From: Pseudoroseomonas ludipueritiae
GTDB lineage: Bacteria; Pseudomonadota; Alphaproteobacteria; Acetobacterales; Acetobacteraceae
Assembly (NCBI RefSeq): GCF_014490445.1
Contig: NZ_JACTUZ010000016.1
Location: 1 to 55,940 of the forward strand
DNA: 55,940 nt
Direction of reading: 5' to 3'
Numbering within the stretch: position 1 is the first letter of the stretch; the number at the start of each line of letters is the position of its first letter. Shown here piece after piece: positions 1-9,109 of this stretch. The position numbers and the translations under genes were made by a program. Under the pieces are notes generated by a model that saw only the letters and a program-made list of their open reading frames with translations, ran no database searches and was not told the origin of the DNA.

Positions 1-1
1 C

Positions 2-841
2 CCGCGCCGCGCGCCGGGCACCCTGCGCCGCTTGGTGCGGGAGCCCGTGGCGGCGGCGGCGCTGCTGCTCGCCATCCTGCTGATCCTGGCCGCCGTGCTG
101 GCGCCGGTGCTGGCGCCCACAGACCCCTTCGACAACGACCTCGGCTCCGCCATGGCGGTGCCGGGCACGCCAGGGCTGCTGCTCGGCGCCGATGCGCAGG
201 GGCGGGACATGATCACCCGGCTGCTCTACGGGCTGCGCATCACCTTCGTCATCGGCATCGCCTCTGTGCTGCTGGGCGGCTTCGTGGGCGCGCTGGTGGG
301 CTTCGCCGCCGCCTTCTACCGCCGCGTGGACGGGCTGCTGATGCGGCTGATGGATGTGCTGCTCTCCTTTCCCGCCATCCTCTTCGGCCTGGCGCTGGCG
401 GCCATCTTCGGCCCCGGCATCCCGGCCGTGGTGCTGGCCCTCTCCGTCGCCACGGTGCCGCTGATGGCGCGCATCGTGCGCGGCGCCGCCCTGGTGGTGA
501 TGCGCCAGGATTACATCGAGGCCGCGCGCGCCACCGGCATGGGCGATGCCCGGCTGATGCTGCGCCACGTGGCGCCCAACTGCCTCTCGCCGATGTTCGT
601 CTTCGCCACGCTGCGCTTCGGGCAGGTCATCCTGCTGGGCTCGGCGCTGTCCTTCCTCGGCCTCGGCGCGCAGCCGCCGATGGCGGAACTGGGCGCCATG
701 GCGGCGGAAGGGCGGAACTTCCTGTTCTTTGCGCCGCATATCGCGGTGCTCCCCTGCGCACTGATCTTTGTCTTGGTCTTGAGCTTCAACCTGCTGGGCG
801 ATGCGCTGCGTGACGCGCTGGACCCCCGGCTCCGCGTCTGA
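2..841 (+). CDS. ABC transporter permease, DppC/OppC-like (5' end outside window)
   Basis: Inner-membrane permease of a peptide/nickel-type ABC importer. The frame is open from base 2, so the true start is probably upstream; the TTG at 32 would cut into the usual N-terminal region. About 275 residues are visible. A first membrane segment lies near residues 5-30 from the TTG, followed by a periplasmic stretch with the GADAQGRDMITRLLYG signature of DppC proteins and then five hydrophobic segments. The cytoplasmic EAA loop reads YIEAARATGMGDARLMLRHVAPN, where it contacts the ATPases. The binding-protein gene follows after 26 bases and the two ATPase genes lie further down. The partner DppB-type permease is presumably just left of the window. 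The substrate cannot be read from the sequence. Confidence 0.93.
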   Translation, partial: PRRAPGTLRRLVREPVAAAALLLAILLILAAVLAPVLAPTDPFDNDLGSAMAVPGTPGLLLGADAQGRDMITRLLYGLRITFVIGIASVLLGGFVGALVGFAAAFYRRVDGLLMRLMDVLLSFPAILFGLALAAIFGPGIPAVVLALSVATVPLMARIVRGAALVVMRQDYIEAARATGMGDARLMLRHVAPNCLSPMFVFATLRFGQVILLGSALSFLGLGAQPPMAELGAMAAEGRNFLFFAPHIAVLPCALIFVLVLSFNLLGDALRDALDPRLRV

Positions 842-867
842 TCCTGCTGCAACCGAAAGGCCCAAGG

Positions 868-2481
868 ATGTTCCAGTTGCTGAAGCGCCGCCGGATGGCC
901 GGCCTGCTGAGCGGTTCCCTGCTGGCGCTGGGTGCGCTGCCGCCCGCCGCGCAGGCCCAGATGGCGCCCAAGGATACGCTGGTGGTGCTGCGCGAGATCG
1001 ACGCGGACCGCTACGACCCCGCCCGCACCTCGGCCACCGCGGCGGGGGAGGCGCTGTTCCTGCTGACGGATACGCTGGTGTCACTGGACTGGGACCAGAA
1101 GACCATCCGGCCCAGCCTGGCGGAAAGCTGGACCGTCAGCGAGGACGGCAAGCTCTATACCTTCAAGCTGCGGCGTGGCGTGAAGTTCTGCGATGGCAAG
1201 GACTTCACCGCCAAGGACGTGGTCTATACCATCAACCGCTTCATCGACCCCGCGCTGCGCGGGCCGGTGCGCGCGCGCGCCGGGCAGGTGAAGGAGGTCC
1301 GCGCTGTCGATGACTACACCGTGGAATACGAGCTGCAGCAGCCCTTCAGCGAGTTGCTGCTGCAGCTGACGCAGTATTTCATGGGCATCGTCGATCAGGC
1401 GACGGTGGAGAAGCTGGGCGATGGCTTCGGGGTGCAGGGCTTCAACGGCGTCGGGCCCTACTGCTGGAACAGCTGGTCGCCACGCCAGGAGATGGTGCTG
1501 ACCAAGAACCCTGCCTACAACTGGGGCCCGCCGATCTACCAGAACCCGTCGCCGCAGGTGGGCCGCATCATCCTGCGCGTGATCCCGGAAGCGAATACCC
1601 GGCTGGCCGCCGTGCAATCCGGCCAGGGTGACGTGACGCAGTGGATTCCGTATTTCGCGCTGGAAGGCCTGAAGCGCGTCCCGACGGTGAAGCTGCAGCA
1701 GCAGCCGAACTACTTCTACGACAACTTCATGGGCTTCAGGGTGGACAAGCCCGTGATGAACGACCCGGCCGTGCGCCGCGCCATCAATCTCGCGGTGAAC
1801 AAGGATGCCATCAACAAGGCTGTCTGGTTCAATGCCGGTGAAGTGGCCAGCTCCTACGTCAACCCCAACGCGCAGGACGCCAGCGCCCAGGCCGCTGCCA
1901 AGGTGCCGGGCTTCGACCCCGCCGCCGCCCGCAAGGTGCTGGACGAGGCCGGCTGGGCCCTGGGCAGCGACGGCGTGCGGGTGAAGGACGGCCAGCGCGC
2001 CACATTCCTGGCCTATGCCATCCAGCATGCCTACAACAACGGCATGATGCAGGCCATCCAGGCGGACCTGCGGCGCGTGGGCATCGAGATGCGCGTGCAG
2101 CTCTGGGACGCCACGGTGGCCTGGGGCAAGCTGGCGACGCAGGAATTCGACGCCTTCATCATGTCCTATCCCTATGCCTCGGCCACCGATGCGCTGGGCC
2201 TGTACTTCCCCAGCACCAATCGGCCGACGCCCAACCGCATGAACTGGAATGACGCGGAAACCGACCGGCTGATCAACGCCGCCCGTGCCGCCACGGCGCC
2301 GGAGGAACGCGCCAAGGCCATCGGCGAGGCGCAGATGCTCCTGTCGGAACAGAACCCCTGGCTGCCGCTGATCCGCCAGCCGCTCTGGGTGATGTCGGGG
2401 CAGCGGGTGGAAGGCGTGCGGCCGCATGGCATCTACGGTGCCGCGCTCTACAAGGGCCTCGACATCCGGCTGACGCGCTGA
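868..2481 (+). CDS. ABC transporter family-5 extracellular solute-binding protein
   Basis: Periplasmic receptor (537 residues) for the adjacent Dpp-type importer. The first ~31 residues form a Sec signal: a basic start (KRRR), a hydrophobic core and a small-residue end PPAAQAQ. The mature part has the SBP_bac_5 layout: DPARTSATA near the start, LAESWTVSEDGKLYTFKLR, then GVKFCDGKDFTAKDVVYT, and further down DPAVRRAINLAVNKDAI. Family members bind di- or oligopeptides, nickel, glutathione or other small molecules. The neighbouring amidohydrolase suggests that this one may feed a small nitrogenous compound to a hydrolase, which is inference. It lies 26 bases after the permease and 18 before the amidohydrolase, consistent with one operon. 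Confidence 0.93.
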   Translation: MFQLLKRRRMAGLLSGSLLALGALPPAAQAQMAPKDTLVVLREIDADRYDPARTSATAAGEALFLLTDTLVSLDWDQKTIRPSLAESWTVSEDGKLYTFKLRRGVKFCDGKDFTAKDVVYTINRFIDPALRGPVRARAGQVKEVRAVDDYTVEYELQQPFSELLLQLTQYFMGIVDQATVEKLGDGFGVQGFNGVGPYCWNSWSPRQEMVLTKNPAYNWGPPIYQNPSPQVGRIILRVIPEANTRLAAVQSGQGDVTQWIPYFALEGLKRVPTVKLQQQPNYFYDNFMGFRVDKPVMNDPAVRRAINLAVNKDAINKAVWFNAGEVASSYVNPNAQDASAQAAAKVPGFDPAAARKVLDEAGWALGSDGVRVKDGQRATFLAYAIQHAYNNGMMQAIQADLRRVGIEMRVQLWDATVAWGKLATQEFDAFIMSYPYASATDALGLYFPSTNRPTPNRMNWNDAETDRLINAARAATAPEERAKAIGEAQMLLSEQNPWLPLIRQPLWVMSGQRVEGVRPHGIYGAALYKGLDIRLTR

Positions 2482-2499
2482 GGCGGGAAGGGCAGGGAC

Positions 2500-3936
2500 A
2501 TGACCACCACGCTCGTTCAGGACGCCGATCTCGTCATCGCCTGGGATGAGGCAGCCGGGCAGCATGTCTACATGCCCGATGCCTCCGTGGCCTTCGAGGA
2601 CGGCCGCATCACCTTCGTCGGCCGTGGCTATGACGGCCGGGCCGACAAGGTCATCGACGCCCACGGCATGATGGTCATGCCCGGGCTGGTGAATATCCAC
2701 TGCCACCCTTCCAGCGAGCCGATGAACAAGGGGCTGATCGACGAGATCGGCTCCCCCGGCCTGTATAATTCCTCGCTCTACGAATACATGCCGATCTTCC
2801 GCGCGGATGCGGAAGCCGTGCCCTCCTGCGTGCGCGTGGCGCTGTCGGAGTTGCTTCTCTCCGGCGTCACCACGGTGGCCGACCTTTCCATGGCACATCC
2901 GGGCTGGCTGGACCTGCTGGCGGAAAGCGGCATGCGCGTCTGCGTCGCGCCGATGTTCCGCTCCGCGCGCTGGTTCACCAGGAACGGCCATGTGGTGGAA
3001 TACGAATGGGACGAGGCCGCCGGCGAGAAAGGGATGGCCGAGGCGCTGTCGCTGGTGGAGCGCGCGGAGCAGCATGAATCCGGCCGCCTCTTCGGCATGG
3101 TGGTGCCGGCGCAGATCGACACCTGTTCCGAGACCCTGCTGCGCGAGAGTGCCGAGGAAGCCCGCAAGCGCGGCCTTTCCTGGCAGATCCATGCGGCGCA
3201 GAGCGTGGTGGAATTCCATGAGATCACGCGCCGCAGCGGCTTCACGCCCATCGGCTGGCTCGACAGCATGGGGCTGCTCTCGGACCGCGCCATCATCGGC
3301 CACGGCATCTTCCTGGACGACCATCCCAGCACCCGCTGGCATACCGCCAACGACCTGGACCGGCTGGCGGAGACCGGCACCACCGTGGCGCATTGCCCCA
3401 CCGTCTTCGCACGCCGCGGCATCACCATGAAGCATTTCGGCCGCTACCGCCGCCGTGGCGTCAACATGGGCATCGGCACCGATACCTATCCGCACAACAT
3501 GCTGGATGAGCTGCGGCTGGTTTCCTACCTCGCGCGCACGCAGGCGGAGGACCCACGCAGCCTCTCCTCCACCGACCTCTTCGATGCGGCGACGATCGGC
3601 GGCGCCCAGGCGCTGGGGCGCGATGATATCGGGCGGCTGGCGATGGGCTGCCGCGCCGATTTCGTGATGGTGGACGTGACGCACCCGATGATGCGCCCGG
3701 CGCGCGACCCCATGCGCAGCCTGATCTACGCCGCCGGTGACCGCGCCATCCGCTCCGTTCATGTCGATGGCCAGGAAGTGGTGCGGGAAGGCCGCGTGCT
3801 GACCATGGATTACGAAGGCGCCGCCGCGCATCTGCATGAGGCCCAGAAGCGCATCGTCGCGAATGCACCCGAGCGCGACTGGGCGCACCGACCGGTGGAG
3901 AAGATCTCCCCGCCGACCTTCCGGTGGGCCCGATGA
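2500..3936 (+). CDS. Amidohydrolase, chlorohydrolase/TRZ-ATZ-like (metal-dependent)
   Basis: Cytosolic metal-dependent hydrolase of 478 residues, in the family of atrazine chlorohydrolases, guanine and cytosine deaminases. Visible ligands: HxH at His67 and His69 (GLVNIHCHP), His231 (WQIHAAQ), His268 (IIGHGIF) and Asp328 (GIGTDTYPHN), the expected one-metal set. A purine-rich AGGGCAGGGA precedes the ATG. It sits inside the ABC operon between the binding protein and the ATPases, and its stop overlaps the next ATG (ATGA). The likely role is hydrolysis or deamination of the imported compound; the substrate is unknown. It is clearly paralogous to the minus-strand amidohydrolase at 6105-7538, with similar spacing of all motifs. 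Confidence 0.88.
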   Translation: MTTTLVQDADLVIAWDEAAGQHVYMPDASVAFEDGRITFVGRGYDGRADKVIDAHGMMVMPGLVNIHCHPSSEPMNKGLIDEIGSPGLYNSSLYEYMPIFRADAEAVPSCVRVALSELLLSGVTTVADLSMAHPGWLDLLAESGMRVCVAPMFRSARWFTRNGHVVEYEWDEAAGEKGMAEALSLVERAEQHESGRLFGMVVPAQIDTCSETLLRESAEEARKRGLSWQIHAAQSVVEFHEITRRSGFTPIGWLDSMGLLSDRAIIGHGIFLDDHPSTRWHTANDLDRLAETGTTVAHCPTVFARRGITMKHFGRYRRRGVNMGIGTDTYPHNMLDELRLVSYLARTQAEDPRSLSSTDLFDAATIGGAQALGRDDIGRLAMGCRADFVMVDVTHPMMRPARDPMRSLIYAAGDRAIRSVHVDGQEVVREGRVLTMDYEGAAAHLHEAQKRIVANAPERDWAHRPVEKISPPTFRWAR

Positions 3937-4934
3937 CGGAGGAGCTGCTGCGCGTCGAAGGGTTGCGCACCGTCTTCAAGACCTCCGCCGGGCTGGTGCG
4001 GGCGGTGGATGGGGTGGACCTCTCCGTGCCGCGCGGCAAGACTTTGGGCATCGTGGGGGAAAGCGGCTGCGGCAAGTCCATGCTGTCGCTCTCCATCATG
4101 CGGCTGGTGCCGTCGCCGGGGCGCACGGTGGATGGCCGCGTGCTGCTGGCGGGGCGTGACCTGCTGCCGCTTTCCGCGCGCGAGATGCGCTTGGTGCGCG
4201 GCGGCCAGATCGCCATGATCTTCCAGGAGCCGATGACCAGCCTGAACCCGGTGCATACGGTCGGGCGGCAGCTCGTCGAGGCGATGCAGGTGCATTCCCC
4301 CGGCCTCAACGCCGCCGCGCTGAAGGAGAAGGCGGTGGCCGCGCTGAAGCGCGTGCGCATCCCCTCGCCGGAGCGGCGCTTCGACGAATACCCGCACCAG
4401 CTTTCCGGCGGCATGCGCCAGCGCGTCATGATCGCCATGGCCCTGGCCTGCGAGCCGCGCTTGCTGATCGCGGATGAGCCGACCACGGCGCTGGACGTAA
4501 CCGTGCAGGCGCAGATCCTGGACCTGTTGCGGGAATTGCAGGCCGAGACGGGGATGTCCATCATCCTCATCACCCATGACCTGGGCGTCATCGCGGAAAT
4601 GGCGGATGAGGTGGCGGTGATGTATGGCGGCCAGGTGGTGGAGCGCACCAGCGCCCGCGCCCTGTTCGAGGACCCGCAGCATCCCTATACGCTGGGCCTG
4701 CTCGGCTCCGTGCCGCGGCTGGACGAGAGCCGGGAGAGGCTGCTGGCGATCGACGGCGCCGTGCCGCCGCCCTTCGCCTTTCCCGATGGCTGCCGCTTCC
4801 ACCCGCGCTGCCCCTTCGCCATCCAGGCCTGCCGGGAGGCCTTGCCGCCGCTGCGGGCGCTGGGTCCGGGGCATGAGGCCGCCTGCATCCGCGCCCCGGT
4901 CGAGGAAGCACTGGCCCTGGAGAGCGCCGCATGA
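3933..4934 (+). CDS. ABC transporter ATP-binding protein, DppD-like
   Basis: First of two ATPases energising the importer (333 residues, cytoplasmic face of the inner membrane). It has Walker [10 protein letters not shown]-loop [11 protein letters not shown], signature LSGGMRQR and Walker [13 protein letters not shown], followed by the switch His in ITHDLG. The C-terminal oligopeptide-transporter extension carries the [14 protein letters not shown] cysteine motif typical of DppD/OppD. I chose the ATG at 3933 because it overlaps the preceding stop as ATGA; a GTG at 3924 is also in frame. It is translationally coupled to both neighbours. Confidence 0.94.
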   Translation: MTEELLRVEGLRTVFKTSAGLVRAVDGVDLSVPRGKTLGIVGESGCGKSMLSLSIMRLVPSPGRTVDGRVLLAGRDLLPLSAREMRLVRGGQIAMIFQEPMTSLNPVHTVGRQLVEAMQVHSPGLNAAALKEKAVAALKRVRIPSPERRFDEYPHQLSGGMRQRVMIAMALACEPRLLIADEPTTALDVTVQAQILDLLRELQAETGMSIILITHDLGVIAEMADEVAVMYGGQVVERTSARALFEDPQHPYTLGLLGSVPRLDESRERLLAIDGAVPPPFAFPDGCRFHPRCPFAIQACREALPPLRALGPGHEAACIRAPVEEALALESAA

Positions 4935-6016
4935 CGCCCTTGCTGGAAGTGGCCGGTCTGGCCAAGCACTACCCGGTGAAGCAGGGCGTGATCCGCCAGC
5001 GGCAGGTGGGCACGGTGCGCGCCGTGGACGGCGTGTCCTTTTCCGTGATGCGCGGCGAGACCCTGGCGCTGGTGGGGGAAAGCGGCTGCGGCAAGTCCAC
5101 CACCGCGCGGCTGGCCCTGCGGCTGATCGAGCCCAGCGCCGGCAGCATCCGCTTCGATGGCCAGGACGTGACCAAGGTGGCGGGCGGCGCGATGCGGGCG
5201 CTGCGCCGGCGCATGCAGATCGTGTTCCAGGACCCCTATGCCAGCCTCAACCCTCGCCTGACGGTAGGCGATGCCATCGCGGAGCCAATGGTGGTGCATG
5301 GCATCGGCGACAACCGCTCTCGCCAGCAGCGGGTGCAGGAACTGCTGGAGCTGGTCGGCCTGCGTCCCTTCCACGCCGAACGCTACCCGCATGAATTCTC
5401 CGGCGGCCAGCGCCAGCGCATCGGCATCGCCCGCGCCCTGGCGGTGGAGCCGGACCTGGTGGTCTGCGACGAGCCCGTCTCCGCGCTGGATGTCTCCATC
5501 CAGGCGCAGGTGGTGAACCTGATGAAGGACCTGCAGGCGCGGCTGGGCCTCTCCTACCTGTTCATCGCGCATGACCTGGCGGTGGTGAAGCACATGGCGG
5601 ACCGCGTGGCCGTCATGTATCTCGGCGCCATCATGGAGATGGGCAGCAAGGCGGAGCTTTTCGCCAATCCGCGCCATCCCTATACCCGCGCGCTGCTGGC
5701 CGCCATCCCGCATCCCGATCCCTCACGCCGTGGCCGGGTCACGCCGCTGGGCGGCGACGTGCCCAGCCCGATGGCGGTGCCACCGGGCTGCCGCTTCCAC
5801 ACCCGCTGCCCCTTCGCCCAGGCGCGGTGCCGCGAGGAGGTGCCTGTGCTGCGTGAGGTGTCACCGGGGCAGCAAGCGGCCTGCCACTTCTCCGAAACCT
5901 TGCCCGATGCCGGCCTGGACTATTCCGGTGGCCTGACACCGGCGGCGACAAGGCGCCTGGCCCTTTACGACCATGCCAGGCAGCGCTCGGGCGGCAGGGC
6001 GGCGGCGGGCTTCTGA
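4931..6016 (+). CDS. ABC transporter ATP-binding protein, DppF-like
   Basis: Second ATPase of the importer (361 residues). It has Walker [11 protein letters not shown]-loop [12 protein letters not shown], signature FSGGQRQR, Walker [13 protein letters not shown] and switch His in IAHDLAVV. The insertion [22 protein letters not shown] before Walker A and the C-terminal [14 protein letters not shown] motif are typical of DppF/OppF. Its ATG overlaps the stop of the previous gene (ATGA). It is the last gene of the operon and is followed by a strong hairpin at 6037-6064. Confidence 0.94.
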   Translation: MTPLLEVAGLAKHYPVKQGVIRQRQVGTVRAVDGVSFSVMRGETLALVGESGCGKSTTARLALRLIEPSAGSIRFDGQDVTKVAGGAMRALRRRMQIVFQDPYASLNPRLTVGDAIAEPMVVHGIGDNRSRQQRVQELLELVGLRPFHAERYPHEFSGGQRQRIGIARALAVEPDLVVCDEPVSALDVSIQAQVVNLMKDLQARLGLSYLFIAHDLAVVKHMADRVAVMYLGAIMEMGSKAELFANPRHPYTRALLAAIPHPDPSRRGRVTPLGGDVPSPMAVPPGCRFHTRCPFAQARCREEVPVLREVSPGQQAACHFSETLPDAGLDYSGGLTPAATRRLALYDHARQRSGGRAAAGF

Positions 6017-6036
6017 CCCGAAGCGGGACTCGCGGA

Positions 6037-6064
6037 GGGCGCGCGGCGGCTGCGCCGCGCGCCC
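6037..6064. terminator. Strong GC hairpin between convergent genes
   Basis: Perfect 12-bp inverted repeat (GGGCGCGCGGCG / CGCCGCGCGCCC) with a 4-base loop. It sits between the ends of the ABC operon (6016) and the convergent amidohydrolase (6105). There is no T-tract, as is common in very GC-rich genomes. It probably stops transcription in both directions. Confidence 0.6.
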
Positions 6065-6104
6065 ATGGCAGGCTGACCGCCGCACCCCGTAGCGGCGCGC
6101 GGAC

Positions 6105-7538
6105 TCAGCCGCGGAAGGGGGGATAGCTCGACGGCGAAAGCTGTTCGATATCGCGCCCGGCCCAGTCACGGGCCTGCATCCCTGCCCACATCGCTTCCGC
6201 CCCTTCCTGCACGGCGCGCCCCAGGGCCACCGGGTCATAGCCCGGAACCACGCCATCCTGCATCACCACGCGGCCATCGATGATGGAGGTCTGCAGGTCC
6301 TCCGCCGTCGCCGAGAAGACGAGGTTGCGGATTGGGTCGCGCAGCGGCGTCATGAAGAGGCTGTCGCTGTGCCAGATCAGCAGGTCCGCCTTGGCGCCGG
6401 GCGCGATGCGGCCGAGGTCGTCGCGGCCCAGCGCCTTGGCACCATTGAGCGTCGCGGCATTGAACACATCGGCCGCCGTTGCCACCTGCGTCTGCCGGTC
6501 CACGATCTTGGAGACCACGGAGGTCCAGCGCATCGCCTCGATCATGCTCTGCGGGCAGGTATCGGTCGCGATGGTCATGTTGACGCCGCGCTTCTGGTAG
6601 CGCGCGAAGCTTTCCATGGCGATGCCGCGCCGCGCGAAGACCCAGACCGCATGGGCCACATTGGCGCCCGTGTCGGCCAGGATGCCGATATCGTCGGCCT
6701 GGTAATTGGCCCAGCTGCTCTCGCCGGGGATGATGCAGTGGCCGAGGATGCAGCGCTCGGACAGGAAGTCGATCTTCTGCAGCCACTCGATCGGCGTGCA
6801 GCCGTTGCGGCGCGTCATCTCGATGAATTCGGGCACGGATTGCGAGACATGCAGCGCCAGCGGCACCTTCATGTCGCGTGCCGCATCGGCGGAGCGGCGC
6901 AGCAGGGCCTCGGAGCAGGTATCCACCTGCATGGGCGTGAGGAAGCCCTTCAGCCGCCCGTTCTCCCGCCCGTCCACGCGTTCGATGAAGCGCACCGCCT
7001 CGTCGAAGGCACCGGCGCCGTCATCCTCCAGCCATTCGTAATCGACCGTGCGTCCATTGGCCGTGAACCAGCGGCCGGAGCGGTAGCCCTGGCCGATATA
7101 GGCACGGATGCCGCAGCGTGCGGCGTGCTCGGCCACCACATCGCCATAGCCGCCGATTTCCATGATGGTGGTGGTGCCGGTGCGCAGCAGTTCCGGCATG
7201 GAATAGGCAATGCTGGCGTGCCGCGCCGCCTGCGTGATGGCGCCGTCCCTGGCCGAGAGGAACTCGAACAGGCCGGAAAGGTAGAACTGCCGCGGCCCAC
7301 GATCCTCCACGAAGCTCTTGTCCAGCGGCGATTCGGAAAGATGCGCGTGGGTGTTGATGAAGCCGGGGGTGACAACCTTGTTCCGCGCCTCGATCACCTC
7401 ATCCACCGGCCCGTCGTAGCTCTGGCCAACATGGCGGATGGTGTCGCCCTCATACACCACCACGCCGTCCTTCAGGTGGCGGTGCCCGCCATCCTGGAAG
7501 GCGATGATGTGCGAGGCACGGATCATGGTCACGGGCAT
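6105..7538 (-). CDS. Amidohydrolase, chlorohydrolase/TRZ-ATZ-like, second paralogue
   Basis: Metal-dependent hydrolase of 477 residues. HxH ligands are His64 and His66 (GFINTHAHLSE). Further ligands are the His in LALHVSQS, the His in ILGHCII and the Asp in TIATDTCPQS. The layout matches the amidohydrolase at 2500-3936 throughout, including the SGRWFTANG and DTCSEALLR stretches, so the two are paralogues with probably related substrates. It is transcribed alone, convergent to the ABC operon and divergent from the exported hydrolase at 7857. Its context suggests it acts on the same class of imported compound; the specific reaction cannot be told. Confidence 0.87.
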   Translation of the reverse strand: MPVTMIRASHIIAFQDGGHRHLKDGVVVYEGDTIRHVGQSYDGPVDEVIEARNKVVTPGFINTHAHLSESPLDKSFVEDRGPRQFYLSGLFEFLSARDGAITQAARHASIAYSMPELLRTGTTTIMEIGGYGDVVAEHAARCGIRAYIGQGYRSGRWFTANGRTVDYEWLEDDGAGAFDEAVRFIERVDGRENGRLKGFLTPMQVDTCSEALLRRSADAARDMKVPLALHVSQSVPEFIEMTRRNGCTPIEWLQKIDFLSERCILGHCIIPGESSWANYQADDIGILADTGANVAHAVWVFARRGIAMESFARYQKRGVNMTIATDTCPQSMIEAMRWTSVVSKIVDRQTQVATAADVFNAATLNGAKALGRDDLGRIAPGAKADLLIWHSDSLFMTPLRDPIRNLVFSATAEDLQTSIIDGRVVMQDGVVPGYDPVALGRAVQEGAEAMWAGMQARDWAGRDIEQLSPSSYPPFRG

Positions 7539-7856
7539 GCGTCGGTTCCTTGTCGATCCCCCCGCAGGGGCGGTGCCGCACCTGCATTGGCGGCGCGCGG
7601 GACAGGGGCAGTGTTCATCATTGATGATGATCGGTCCAGCCTCGGCACCGGCCGGCTTCGTCGGGGCCCGGGCAGCCGGGCGGCGCCCGCATCATCTGCC
7701 CGACGCTGGAAAGGTCCGGAGCATCCATGATGCGGCGATGACAGGCGCGGCCCGGCGAAAGGTTCTGTGAAATGCTTGCCGTGGCGCCTGCACAAGAGGA
7801 TGGTTTCCGAAACGAAACGCCGGCCCGGGCCGGCGTCAGGTCCAGGGAGGAACCGC
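7539..7856. promoter_or_regulatory. Divergent promoter region with a small palindrome
   Basis: 318 bases between the divergent amidohydrolase (start 7538) and exported hydrolase (start 7857), holding no convincing gene. A perfect inverted repeat TCATCA-T-TGATGA lies at 7615-7627, about 77 bases upstream of the amidohydrolase start, and is a possible operator. The strong ribosome site AGGGAGGA at 7844-7851 fixes the start at 7857. No clear -35/-10 pair could be assigned. Confidence 0.35.
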
Positions 7857-8933
7857 ATGACCACCACCCGCCGCAGGCTCGGGGCAGGGCTGTTGTTCGG
7901 GCTGCTGGCGCTCTGCGCGCCATCGGCCCAGGCGGCCAGCTATCCCGAGCCCAGACAGGGCGAATGGATCGCCCGCGACTTCCGCTTCCACACCGGCCAG
8001 GTGCTGCCGGAGCTCCGCCTCGCCTATACCACGGTGGGGGAGCCGAGCGGGCAGCCGGTGCTGGTGCTGCACGGCACCGCCGGCTCCTCCGCCAGCGCGC
8101 TGACCGGTCCTTTCGCTGAACCGCTCTTCGGGCCGGGCGGGCCGCTGGATGCGCGGAAATACTTCATCATCATTCCGGATGCGATCGGCGCCGGCCGTTC
8201 CGCCAAGCCCTCCGACGGGCTGCGCGCCCGTTTTCCGGAATACAACTACGATGACATGGTGCTGGCGCAGTACCGGCTGGTGACCGAGGGGCTGAAGATC
8301 CCGCACCTGCGGCTGGTATTGGGCAATTCCATGGGCGGGATGCATGCCTGGCTCTGGGGCACCACCTATCCGCAGATGGCGGATGCCCTGGTGCCGATGG
8401 CGTCACAGCCCACCGAGATGTCGAGCCGCAACTGGATGCTGCGGCGGATGATCATCGATGCCGTGCGCAATGACCCCGAATGGAAGGGGGGTGACTATAC
8501 GGCCCAGCCACGTGCCGTTCAGGTCGCCAACGCCTTCTTCGGCATCGCCACCAGCGGTGGCACCCTGGCCTTCCAGGCGCAGGCACCGACGCGGGAAGCC
8601 GCGGACAAGCTGCTGGATGCCCGCCTGGCCACGCCGCTGAACGGCGACGCCAATGACGTGATGTACCAGTGGAACGCATCGCGCGACTACAATCCGCAGG
8701 GGCTGGAGCGCATCCAGGTCCCGGTGCTCGCCATCAACTCTGCTGACGACGAGCGCAACCCGCCGGAGACCGGGTTGATGGAGCAGGCATTGGCGAAGAT
8801 GCCGAAGGCGCGCCTTTACCTGATCCCCGCCTCCGCCGAGACGCGCGGCCATGGCACCACCGGCTTTGCCCGTTTCTGGGCGGCCGAGCTCGGGCGCTTT
8901 CTGGCCGCTTTACCCGAACCGGCATCCCGCTGA
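7857..8933 (+). CDS. Exported alpha/beta hydrolase of the homoserine O-acetyltransferase (MetX) fold
   Basis: 358-residue alpha/beta hydrolase. The start at 7857 is supported by a strong ribosome site seven bases upstream and by the signal peptide it creates (MTTTRRRLGAGLLFG, hydrophobic core, APSAQA). The nucleophile elbow is GNSMGGMHAW with Ser158. The oxyanion region is VLHGTAGSS, the acid is probably the Asp in INSADDERNP, and the His is in ETRGHGTTGF. The long insert after the elbow is typical of MetX-like proteins. An exported location argues against a role in methionine synthesis, so an esterase or acyltransferase acting in the periplasm is more likely. It faces the hydrolase at 9110-10084 convergently. 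Confidence 0.85.
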   Translation: MTTTRRRLGAGLLFGLLALCAPSAQAASYPEPRQGEWIARDFRFHTGQVLPELRLAYTTVGEPSGQPVLVLHGTAGSSASALTGPFAEPLFGPGGPLDARKYFIIIPDAIGAGRSAKPSDGLRARFPEYNYDDMVLAQYRLVTEGLKIPHLRLVLGNSMGGMHAWLWGTTYPQMADALVPMASQPTEMSSRNWMLRRMIIDAVRNDPEWKGGDYTAQPRAVQVANAFFGIATSGGTLAFQAQAPTREAADKLLDARLATPLNGDANDVMYQWNASRDYNPQGLERIQVPVLAINSADDERNPPETGLMEQALAKMPKARLYLIPASAETRGHGTTGFARFWAAELGRFLAALPEPASR

Positions 8934-8942
8934 AGGGGCGGC

Positions 8943-8957
8943 GGGCCGTCGCGGCCC
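8943..8957. terminator. Possible terminator hairpin
   Basis: GGGCCG-TCG-CGGCCC inverted repeat ten bases after the stop of the MetX-fold hydrolase, between convergent genes. The stem is short and there is no T-tract. Confidence 0.3.
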
Positions 8958-9109
8958 TCTCCGTCAGCGGCTTGCGCGGAAAGGCCGTCCTCCGCCCCTT
9001 CCGGCCTCGACGCGGATGTTGCGCTCCTGGCCACGGTGCCCGGCGGCGGAACTCCTGAGGCACCGTGGAGCGCAAGCCTGCGGATGGCAGCGGCCCCGCC
9101 GCGGGGGGC

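Noticed and set aside
1081-3888. 935-codon open frame on the minus strand
   Set aside because: It is a His/Ala/Arg-rich shadow of the binding-protein and amidohydrolase genes, which have complete family motifs on the plus strand.
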